Of a stretch of DNA of 53,927 nt, positions 23,589 through 30,815 are shown in pieces. A model generated the notes under the pieces. The model worked only from the letters and a program-made list of their open reading frames with translations, did not search any database and was not told the DNA's origin. The position numbers and the translations under genes were made by a program. Source of the stretch: JANYJJ01 sp038241115 (GTDB taxonomy: Bacteria; Pseudomonadota; Gammaproteobacteria; Burkholderiales; Burkholderiaceae_C). The DNA lies in assembly GCA_038241115.1 (NCBI GenBank), contig JBBRGA010000003.1, positions 1 to 53,927 on the forward strand, given 5' to 3'. Position 1 is the stretch's first letter. The number at the start of each line of letters is the position of its first letter.

Positions 23589-24698
23589 GTGGTGAACCGA
23601 TCAAAAGTTGAAGCGCTGTACGCCAGCATGCTGGCTGAGCGCGGCTACACCAGCGACCCGGCGCAGCTCAGAGCTGTCGCAGCTCTGTCGCGCTGCGAAA
23701 CCGAATGGGCTGCGTACAAAGCGCGACGACGTAACCCGCTCACCAAGCTGTTGATCCGCCCGCCAATTCCGCGTGGTGTGTACATGTGGGGTGGCGTAGG
23801 GCGTGGAAAAAGCTTCTTGATGGACTGTTTTTTTCAATCGGTTCCACTGAGCCGCAAAACCCGCTTGCACTTTCACGAATTCATGCGCGAAGTGCACCGC
23901 GAGTTGCTCGAACTAAAGGGCACGTCCGACCCGCTGATTGAGCTAGGCAAGCGCATTTCACGCCGCTATCGCCTCATTTGCTTCGATGAATTTCATGTGG
24001 CCGACGTGACCGACGCCATGATCCTGCACCGCCTTTTGGCCGCGTTGTTTGCCAACGGTGTCTCCATCGTGGCCACTTCCAACTTTCACCCCGACGGTCT
24101 ATATCCCAACGGCTTGCATCGTGACCGAATCTTGCCTGCCATCGAGCTCTTGAAAGCGCAGATGGAGGTGCTCAGCGTGGACAACGGGTTTGACTATCGC
24201 CAGGTCACGTTGTCGCAAATTGGCCTTTACCAAACGCCGCTCGATGATGCAGCCGAAGCGGCGATGGCCAACGCGTTCAAGCGCTTGGCCGAGGCCCAAG
24301 AAGAGGCCAATGTGCTGCGCATTGAGCACCGCGAGTTGCGCGCGCGCAGGCGCGCCGGCGGGGTCGTGTGGTTTGATTTCAAGGAGCTGTGCGGCGGCCC
24401 GCGCTCGCAAAACGACTACTTGGAATTAGCGACTCAGTTCCACACTGTGTTGCTGTCCGGAGTGCCGCAAATGTCACCGCGTTTGGCGTCGGAGGCGCGC
24501 CGCTTCACTTGGTTGGTGGACGTGCTTTATGACCGCCGCGTGAAGCTCATCATGTCGGCGGCCGTGGCGCCGGAGTTGCTCTACACCGAGGGGCCGATGG
24601 CGCATGAATTCCCGCGCACTGTCTCTCGCCTCAGTGAAATGCAGTCGGCCGAATATTTGGCGTTGGCGCGGCGTGAGGTCGACACTTCCCTCACGTAG
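23589..24698 (+). CDS. zapE: AFG1-like ATPase / cell division protein ZapE
   Basis: The 369-residue P-loop ATPase has Walker A at ~68-75 (GGVGRGKS) and Walker B at ~129-135 (LICFDEF). It also shows the AFG1/ZapE hallmarks YMWGGVGRGK, HFHEFM and ATSNFHPDGLYPNGLHRDRILPAI. In Escherichia coli ZapE affects the Z-ring under stress; in mitochondria the homologue is involved in protein quality control. GTG 23589 is directly followed by another GTG, and either could be used. In many betaproteobacteria it sits downstream of lpdA, as here. The length is typical. Confidence 0.93.
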   Translation: MVNRSKVEALYASMLAERGYTSDPAQLRAVAALSRCETEWAAYKARRRNPLTKLLIRPPIPRGVYMWGGVGRGKSFLMDCFFQSVPLSRKTRLHFHEFMREVHRELLELKGTSDPLIELGKRISRRYRLICFDEFHVADVTDAMILHRLLAALFANGVSIVATSNFHPDGLYPNGLHRDRILPAIELLKAQMEVLSVDNGFDYRQVTLSQIGLYQTPLDDAAEAAMANAFKRLAEAQEEANVLRIEHRELRARRRAGGVVWFDFKELCGGPRSQNDYLELATQFHTVLLSGVPQMSPRLASEARRFTWLVDVLYDRRVKLIMSAAVAPELLYTEGPMAHEFPRTVSRLSEMQSAEYLALARREVDTSLT

Positions 24699-24709
24699 TG
24701 CGCAGTGGA

Positions 24710-24743
24710 CAGATCGCACGCTTCAATTGGCGCCCGCGATCTG
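24710..24743. terminator. Possible bidirectional terminator between convergent genes
   Basis: cagatcgc (24710-24717) and gcgatctg (24736-24743) form an inverted repeat in the 56-base gap between zapE and the convergent phosphatase gene. The loop is 18 bases and there is no clear U-run, so the call rests mainly on position. Confidence 0.35.
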
Positions 24744-24754
24744 CCCGTGACTGG

Positions 24755-25525
24755 CTAGCTGCTCAAGCCTTCAACCCGTATCAGAGCCAGTGACAAATTG
24801 TCGCCACCTCCGCGCGCGCGCTGACGTGCTTTGCTCACCAGCATTTCACCGGCTTCACGTGGCGGCAGAGCGTGAATGATGGCGCCCAATTCTTTCGGGC
24901 TGAAGTAGTGCCACAAGCCGTCGCTGCAAGCCAGCACGCTGTCGTTAATTTCCAACTTGCCCAGATGCCCCAAGGTCAGTGGCGGGTCTTGCTGCGTGCC
25001 CAAGCAGCCCGTCAACAAGTTCGACTGCGGATGGTTGTTGGCTTCTTCGGCGCTGATCTGTCCTTCGTTCACCAAACTCTGCACGAATGAATGGTCGGTG
25101 GTGCAGCTGAGCATTTCGGCACCGCGAAAGTGATAAACCCTGGAATCGCCCGCGTGAATGGCCACGCAGTTAAGGTCGGATTCGATCAAGAACGCGGCCA
25201 AGGTGCTGTGCGGTTCTTCTTCTGAGGTGATGGCGGTCAGCTTGATCATCAAATGCGCCTCTGTGACCAATTGGCGCATCAGGTTGTCGGTCTCAACGCC
25301 TCCAGGCGTGTGCCGCTCGAACAGTTGCTGCGCCGTCAAGATCACCTGATCTGCGGCTTTGCGACCACCGCTCTTGCCACCCATGCCGTCAGCAAGCACA
25401 GCCAAAGCACAACCCGGCACTCGGTGATGAGGAATGATCTCCACTTGGTCTTGCTGGTACGCGCGGTCGCCGCGGTGCATGCCGGTGGCAGCAGACAGGC
25501 GGTGGCCCTGAGGGAGGTTGCTCAT
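24755..25525 (-). CDS. PP2C-family serine/threonine phosphatase
   Basis: From ATG 25525 the product is 256 residues with the PP2C motifs in order: an N-terminal DRAYQQDQ (normally RxxNxD), LAVLADGMGG (metal-binding Asp46/Gly47), IHAGDSRVYHFR, LACSDGLWHYFSP and the C-terminal GGGDNLSLALI. These phosphatases use two metal ions to remove phosphate from Ser/Thr and usually counter an Hanks-type kinase. No kinase is visible in this window, although the Tad ATPase carries a phospho-Thr-binding FHA domain. A start at 25558 would add 11 residues and is less likely. The gene is divergent from the DUF465 gene. Confidence 0.9.
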   Translation of the reverse strand: MSNLPQGHRLSAATGMHRGDRAYQQDQVEIIPHHRVPGCALAVLADGMGGKSGGRKAADQVILTAQQLFERHTPGGVETDNLMRQLVTEAHLMIKLTAITSEEEPHSTLAAFLIESDLNCVAIHAGDSRVYHFRGAEMLSCTTDHSFVQSLVNEGQISAEEANNHPQSNLLTGCLGTQQDPPLTLGHLGKLEINDSVLACSDGLWHYFSPKELGAIIHALPPREAGEMLVSKARQRARGGGDNLSLALIRVEGLSS

Positions 25526-25581
25526 AGTCAAAAAACTATACTCCCCCACCGCGCGCACCTCGGCGCTTTGATTGCGAACAA

Positions 25582-25785
25582 ATGGACGACAACCTGCATT
25601 CCTTGCCCCGTCGATTGATCGAATTGCGCATGGAACACGCCGACTTGGACAGCCTGGTTGACCTCACCGCGAATTCGTCTTCTGGTGACGACTTGGCGGT
25701 GCGGCGTTTGAAGAAAAGGCGCCTTGCATTGCGTGACGCGATCACACAACTCGAAGTCGACTTGCAACCGCCGCAGCCTGCATGA
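25582..25785 (+). CDS. DUF465 (YdcH-like) small protein
   Basis: The 67-residue product is charged and helical (LPRRLIELRMEHADLDSLVD, then VRRLKKRRLALRDAITQLE), as in the DUF465/YdcH family, whose members are short coiled-coil proteins of unknown function. Its TGA overlaps the ATG of the helicase gene (ATGA), so the pair is translated together. Its divergent start from the phosphatase leaves a 56-base shared promoter gap. Confidence 0.85.
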   Translation: MDDNLHSLPRRLIELRMEHADLDSLVDLTANSSSGDDLAVRRLKKRRLALRDAITQLEVDLQPPQPA

Positions 25786-27755
25786 CGGCGCTGACAGAAG
25801 CGGTCGCCGAAGCGTTTGCGCCCGCCGGCGCACTGGCGCGCGCCGACGGACGATATGTCGAGCGAGAAGCTCAAATTTGTATGGCCACTGCGGTGGCGCA
25901 GGCCATCGACGCTCAACATGCATTGGTCGCAGAGGCCGGAACCGGCGTTGGCAAGACCTTTGCCTACTTGGTGCCCGCCATGTTGTCCGGGGCGCGTGTG
26001 CTGATCAGCACCGCCACCAAAAATTTACAAGATCAGCTGTTCCTGCGCGATCTGCCGCGTTTGCGCGATGCCCTGAACATGCCAGTGAGCTTGGCTTTGC
26101 TCAAGGGCCGCAGCAGTTATTTGTGCACGCATCGCTTGGCGGCAGCGCGGCAGTCCGATCAATTGCCTGACCGCTGGGCCGTTCGCAGTTTGGCGAAAAT
26201 TGAGCAGTGGTCATGCAAGACCACCTCGGGTGATTTGGCAGAGATCGACGGCTTGGACGAGCGCAGCAGCGTGATTCCTTTGGTCACGTCCACCCGTGAA
26301 AACTGCCTCGGCTCTGATTGCCCTGACCACCGCAGCTGCTACGTGATGAAAGCCCGCCGCGACGCCATGGCCGCCGATCTGGTGGTGGTGAATCACCATT
26401 TATTTTTTGCCGACATGGCCTTGCGCGACAGCGGTGTGACCGAACTGTTGCCCAGCGTCGATGTGGCTATTTTCGACGAAGCCCATCAACTCACCGAAGC
26501 CGGTGTGCAGTTTTTGGGCACCACCTTGGGCAGCGCGCAGGTGCTGGATTTCGCCCGCGATATGTTGGGCGCGGGCTTGCAGCAAGCGCGCGGTATGGCG
26601 CCATGGCAAGACCTTGCCGCGCGCTGTGAAATGTCGGCCCGCGAACTGCGTCTGGCCTGTGCCGGACCTTTAAGGGACGTGCGTGCGGGTTTGAAGCTGC
26701 GCTGGGATGAGCGCGCTGAGCGGTCTGAATTCATGGCCGCCCTGCCTGCTGTCGCTCTGGCGTGCCAGGTCGCCTATGAAGCACTGCGCCGAATGGTGGA
26801 CGCCGCGCCCGACTTCGCCAAACTGGCCGAGCGAGCCCAACACTTGGCTGCTTTGGCGAATCGATTTGTCGAACCCGCAGACACCGCCAACGTGCGCTGG
26901 ATAGACCTCACCACACACCATTGCCGTCTGATCGAGTCTCCACTTGACATACGCGATGCACTGCGTGAGCAAATGGCGGTCGCGCCCAAAGCCTGGGTCT
27001 TCACCTCGGCCACATTGGGAGACGATGCGCAGCTGTCTTGGTTTACAGAATCGGCCGGTTTGACGGATGCTGTAAAGCTGCGCGTGGGCAGTCCTTTCGA
27101 CTACGCGGCCCACGCAAAACTGTACGTGCCTTCGCTTTTCCCCAAGCCCAACGAGTCTGGCCATCCGGTGGCAGTAGCCAGGTTGGCTGCACGATGCGCA
27201 CGAGCCTTGGGCGGCCGTACCTTCGTGCTCACCACCACCTTGCGGGCCTTGCAGTCGGTCGGCGATCAACTGCGACTGGAGTTTGAAGCGGCTGGTGACG
27301 CGATTCAAATCCTGTTGCAGGGCCAAGCGCCCAAACGCCAGCTGATGCAACAGTTCTTATCGCAGCCGCACTCCATCTTGGTGGGCTCTCAGAGTTTTTG
27401 GGAAGGCATCGATGTCCCTGGAGATGCTTTGCAGTGCGTGCTGATTGACAAGTTGCCGTTCCCGCCGCCGAACGATCCGCTGGTTGAAGCGCGTGTCAAG
27501 CGTCTGGAAGCGCAGGGCCGCAATGCGTTCTCAGATTATTTCGTGGCCGAGGCAGCGGTTTCCCTGAAGCAGGGTGCGGGTCGTTTGATACGCAGTGAAA
27601 GCGACCGCGGCTTGCTGGTGGTGTGCGACCCGCGCATGGTCGGGATGAGCTACGGCAAACGCTTGCGGCAAGCTTTGCCTGCGATGACCTCAGTGACCAG
27701 CGAAGCCGATGCTTTGGCTTGGTTGCAGCAGCTCAGTGGGGAACATCAGGTTTAG
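25782..27755 (+). CDS. DinG/YoaA-family iron-sulfur ATP-dependent DNA helicase
   Basis: The 657-residue superfamily 2 helicase has Walker A near residues 53-59 (GTGVGKT), DEAH at 232-235 and four cysteines placed to hold a 4Fe-4S cluster (C115, C175, C180, C186, in RENCLGSDCPDHRSCYV). The second RecA domain shows VGSQSFWEGIDVPGDALQCV and GAGRLIRSESDRGLL (motif VI). Family members unwind R-loops, D-loops and stalled replication structures with 5'-3' polarity. Start and stop are secure: ATGA overlap with DUF465, and a 3-base gap to the convergent bamD. DinG and YoaA cannot be separated by eye; YoaA-like is the better fit without an exonuclease domain. Confidence 0.92.
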   Translation: MTALTEAVAEAFAPAGALARADGRYVEREAQICMATAVAQAIDAQHALVAEAGTGVGKTFAYLVPAMLSGARVLISTATKNLQDQLFLRDLPRLRDALNMPVSLALLKGRSSYLCTHRLAAARQSDQLPDRWAVRSLAKIEQWSCKTTSGDLAEIDGLDERSSVIPLVTSTRENCLGSDCPDHRSCYVMKARRDAMAADLVVVNHHLFFADMALRDSGVTELLPSVDVAIFDEAHQLTEAGVQFLGTTLGSAQVLDFARDMLGAGLQQARGMAPWQDLAARCEMSARELRLACAGPLRDVRAGLKLRWDERAERSEFMAALPAVALACQVAYEALRRMVDAAPDFAKLAERAQHLAALANRFVEPADTANVRWIDLTTHHCRLIESPLDIRDALREQMAVAPKAWVFTSATLGDDAQLSWFTESAGLTDAVKLRVGSPFDYAAHAKLYVPSLFPKPNESGHPVAVARLAARCARALGGRTFVLTTTLRALQSVGDQLRLEFEAAGDAIQILLQGQAPKRQLMQQFLSQPHSILVGSQSFWEGIDVPGDALQCVLIDKLPFPPPNDPLVEARVKRLEAQGRNAFSDYFVAEAAVSLKQGAGRLIRSESDRGLLVVCDPRMVGMSYGKRLRQALPAMTSVTSEADALAWLQQLSGEHQV

Positions 27756-27758
27756 GGA

Positions 27759-28634
27759 TCACCAAAACTGCCACCAAGCCCGGCCTTTGTTGCCAGCCGC
27801 AGATCCCGGCGTGGTGTCACCCAGGTAGGCACCGTTTGGAAAGCTTTTGCGCAGTACTCGATCGGTGTCGTCGCGCAGTTGCGTCAATCCCAAACGGTCG
27901 TAACTCTTCATCATCAAAAACAGCGCTTCTTCTGCTGATGGCGACTGCTGAAACTCTTGGATCGCCTGCTGCGCGCGGTTGGCGGCGGCCAGGTAAGCGC
28001 CTCGCCGGTAGTAATAACGAGCCACATGCAGCTCATAAGCGGCCAATGCGTTGACGATGTAATTCATACGCAGCCGCGCATCTGCCACGTACTTGGACTG
28101 CGGCTGCTGCTCGACCAATTGTTTGAACGATTGATATGAATCACGCGAAGCCTGTTGGTCGCGCTCCGACAGCTCTTGGCGGGACAAATTACCCAAAATA
28201 CCGAGGTTGTCATTGAAGTTAATCAAGCCTTGCAGGTACAGCGCGTAGTCCATGGCGGGACTGGTCGGATGCAGCTTCATAAAGCGTTCCAGGACCGACA
28301 AAGCTTGTGCTTTGTCTCCTGAGCGGTACATGGTGTACGCCCGATCGATCTGCGCCTGTTGACCCAACAGCGTGCCTGCAGCTCGGCCTTCTAACCGCTC
28401 AAACAGCTTGGCGGCCTTGTCGTAGGCTCCACTGTTGAGTTCGTCTTTGGCCTCCGCGTACAGCTTGTCTGCATTCCACGTCGCAGTTTCATCTTTGGGT
28501 GTGCTCGAGCATCCTGCCAGCAGCAATGCGCTCAGCCCCACAATGCCAAGCCAGGCTTTTGGCACGGCGAAACTCGAGGTCAGATTCAACGAACCGCGAC
28601 GCATCAAAGTGCCGTACATGTGGGTGAAATTCAT
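27759..28634 (-). CDS. bamD: Outer-membrane assembly lipoprotein BamD
   Basis: The product has a lipoprotein signal ending LLLAGC (Cys at residue 42 from ATG 28634), then tetratricopeptide-like helices, including LYAEAKDELNSGAYDKAAKLFERLE and HPTSPAMDYALYLQGLINF. The body matches the BamD/ComL family. BamD is part of the BAM complex that inserts beta-barrel proteins into the outer membrane. Several in-frame starts exist (28634, 28619, 28604). None has a strong ribosome binding site, so the start is uncertain by up to ten residues. A still longer form would overlap the divergent rluD start and is unlikely. It is convergent with the helicase gene, 3 bases apart. Confidence 0.93.
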   Translation of the reverse strand: MNFTHMYGTLMRRGSLNLTSSFAVPKAWLGIVGLSALLLAGCSSTPKDETATWNADKLYAEAKDELNSGAYDKAAKLFERLEGRAAGTLLGQQAQIDRAYTMYRSGDKAQALSVLERFMKLHPTSPAMDYALYLQGLINFNDNLGILGNLSRQELSERDQQASRDSYQSFKQLVEQQPQSKYVADARLRMNYIVNALAAYELHVARYYYRRGAYLAAANRAQQAIQEFQQSPSAEEALFLMMKSYDRLGLTQLRDDTDRVLRKSFPNGAYLGDTTPGSAAGNKGRAWWQFW

Positions 28635-28703
28635 GGGTTTATTGCGCCTTGGCACGAGCTGTTTATCAACGGGAAAACGACGTCGAAGTATAGGGTTCAG
28701 ACC

Positions 28704-29690
28704 TTGAGCAACAAAGATATCAAGAAGGGCCATACGGACGACGGAGACCCCGACAGGACCGAAAGCGGCGAATTTCTGAGCGACGCATCCGAGACGCGCC
28801 TCAGCGTGGTGTCTGAGGCTCTGCACGGCCAGCGAATCGACAAAGCGGTGGTTGCTGCCGCTCCCGAATTTTCACGCAGCCATTTGCAAACCCTGATCGA
28901 AAAAGGCCATGTGCAATTGGAAGGTCGCCTGGTGCAAACGGCCTCGCGCAAAGTGGCGGCCGGGCAGCGCTTGAGCATTGAGTTGATCCCTACGCCCGAG
29001 AGCCTGGCGTTTCGCGCCGAGCCCATGTCGTTGCAGGTGGTGTTTGAGGACGCGTATTTGATGGTGGTCAACAAACCTGCGGGCTTGGTGGTGCATCCAG
29101 CTGCGGGGCATTGGTCAGGCACCTTGCTCAACGGTTTATTGGCCCACCACGCGGGCGCATCGGTGTTGCCTCGCGCGGGAATCGTTCACCGTTTAGACAA
29201 AGACACCTCGGGCTTGATGGTGGTCGGCAAAACATTGATCGCGGTAACAGCCTTGGTACGCGCCATTGCGGCCCGCACGGTGCATCGACAGTATTTGGCT
29301 GTTGCGCACGGCGCCATGGCCAGCAGGCACATGGAGATTGATGCGCCCGTGGGCCGCGATCCGCAGTCGCGCGTGCGCATGGCGGTGGTCACTTCAGGCA
29401 AAGCTGCGCGGACCGACGTGGATTTGCTCCTGCGCTGCGCTGAATTCAGCGGCGTTCGCTGCACGCTTCACACAGGTCGCACTCACCAAATTCGGGTCCA
29501 CATGGCGTCTCGTGGTCATCCCTTGGTGGGTGACTTGGTGTACGGCGGTCGGATTTCGTTGGGCATGCAGCGGCAAGCTTTGCATGCGACGCGTTTGTCC
29601 TTCGCCCACCCCTGCACAGGTGAGGCCTTGGCGTTCGAAGCCGAGCCTCCCGCAGACTTCGCTTCAGCATGGGCAGCGCTAAAAGCCTGA
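28704..29690 (+). CDS. rluD: 23S rRNA pseudouridine synthase RluD
   Basis: From TTG 28704 the product is 328 residues with an S4 RNA-binding domain (~45-95) and an RluA-type catalytic domain. The catalytic Asp is at residue 165 in HRLDKDTSGLMVV, and GRTHQIRVHMASRGHPLVGD is the other signature. RluD makes pseudouridines 1911, 1915 and 1917 in helix 69 of 23S rRNA. The TTG start has AGGG upstream and lies just before the conserved part. An upstream GTG at 28620 would overlap the bamD start region. bamD and rluD are divergent with about 70 bases between them, an arrangement shared with other betaproteobacteria. Confidence 0.93.
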   Translation: MSNKDIKKGHTDDGDPDRTESGEFLSDASETRLSVVSEALHGQRIDKAVVAAAPEFSRSHLQTLIEKGHVQLEGRLVQTASRKVAAGQRLSIELIPTPESLAFRAEPMSLQVVFEDAYLMVVNKPAGLVVHPAAGHWSGTLLNGLLAHHAGASVLPRAGIVHRLDKDTSGLMVVGKTLIAVTALVRAIAARTVHRQYLAVAHGAMASRHMEIDAPVGRDPQSRVRMAVVTSGKAARTDVDLLLRCAEFSGVRCTLHTGRTHQIRVHMASRGHPLVGDLVYGGRISLGMQRQALHATRLSFAHPCTGEALAFEAEPPADFASAWAALKA

Positions 29691-30041
29691 TTTCTGGAAA
29701 CGCGAAGATGGCTACAATCGAGAAAATCGGACATACAGACGGGCAGGGGCAGGTTCCCGCTCAACCGTGACCGAGGCCCGCCGAACAGCCTTTTGCGTTT
29801 GGCGCGAAAAAAGTAGCGGTGCGGTTGGTGAATCGAGGAGGCTTGCAAGCGATTTGGATCGCACGCAAAAGCCCCGTTACCCGGACTATCTTCCCGACCG
29901 TGCAGCGCGTGCCCTCATACGGCACGTGCTCCAAACGACAAATGGCGAAGTTTCAATAATGCCTTTGGCAACCTTGACAGGCCCAAATCAGCATCAAACC
30001 CAGCAAGCAGCCGCGAACCGGCAAGCAGCGCCTGATTCGTA
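29691..30041 (+). other. 350-base region without a confident gene between rluD and scpB
   Basis: A TACAAT at 29713-29718 could be a -10 box for scpB, but its -35 is poor. Tiled small frames are present: ATG 29708-29770 (20 codons), GTG 29767-30042 (91 codons, overlapping the first by GTGA) and, inside it in the same frame, ATG 29959-30042 (27 codons). The last two end at a TAA that overlaps the scpB ATG (TAATG). The strong AGGAGG at 29836-29841 serves no well-spaced ATG. None of the peptides resembles a known protein. A leader peptide, an untranslated structured leader or a small RNA are all possible. Confidence 0.4.
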
Positions 30042-30815
30042 ATGCGATCGGAGTTCATGAACACCACACACGCGAAGCGTGTCCTCGAGACTGCCTTGAT
30101 CTGCGCGCAGCAACCTCTGGCTCTGCGCGACATGCGCACCCTGTTTGACGAAGAAGTCGGTGCCGACACCCTGCGCAGTCTTCTCGATGAGCTGGTGCGC
30201 GACTGGGAAGGTCGCGGTGTTGAATTGGTGCCGCTTTTTGGCGGCTGGCGCTTTCAAAGCCGCCCCGAAATGCGCGAGCATCTGGACAGACTGAACCCCG
30301 AAAAACCACCCAAGTACTCACGCGCTGTTATGGAAACATTGGCCATCATTGCCTATCGCCAGCCTGTTACGCGCGGCGACATTGAGGACATCCGCGGCGT
30401 GACTGTGGCCACCCAAATCATCAAGCAGTTGGAAGACCGCGGCTGGGTCGAAGCCATTGGTTACCGCGAGTCGCCGGGTCGTCCGGCTTTGTTGGCAACA
30501 ACTGCTCATTTTCTAAACGACTTGGGTCTGCTCAGCCTAGAGCAATTGCCACTGCTTGGCGGCCCAGCCTTGACTCCTGATGCTCTAGGCGAGCGCGCAG
30601 AAATGCCTGCGGGTTGGTCGACTTTGCAGGCCTCTCTGAGCTTGGATGACGTGCCGGAAACGGCTGAAATTGCTCCATCACAAACGTTGTCGAAGACCAA
30701 AACTCAAACCGTTGAACCTGATCCACACGCCACTTTTCCGCTTGATCCCGAGGTGCTTTCTGAGCCTTCTGCATCCGCCCTCGCACCCCTTACTTCTATG
30801 GAACCCCAAGCATGA
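30042..30815 (+). CDS. scpB: Segregation and condensation protein B
   Basis: The 257-residue product has two winged-helix domains (~5-85 and ~95-165) with the ScpB signature YSRAVMETLAIIAYRQPVTRG followed by DIEDIRGV. It also shows LEDRGWVEAIGYRESPGRPALLATT. ScpB with ScpA and SMC forms the condensin that organises the chromosome. The C-terminal ~80 residues are acidic and low-complexity. A second ATG at 30057 has GGAG too close upstream, so 30042, coupled to a preceding frame by TAATG, is slightly preferred. Its stop overlaps the rluB start (ATGA). scpA is not adjacent on either side. Confidence 0.92.
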   Translation: MRSEFMNTTHAKRVLETALICAQQPLALRDMRTLFDEEVGADTLRSLLDELVRDWEGRGVELVPLFGGWRFQSRPEMREHLDRLNPEKPPKYSRAVMETLAIIAYRQPVTRGDIEDIRGVTVATQIIKQLEDRGWVEAIGYRESPGRPALLATTAHFLNDLGLLSLEQLPLLGGPALTPDALGERAEMPAGWSTLQASLSLDDVPETAEIAPSQTLSKTKTQTVEPDPHATFPLDPEVLSEPSASALAPLTSMEPQA

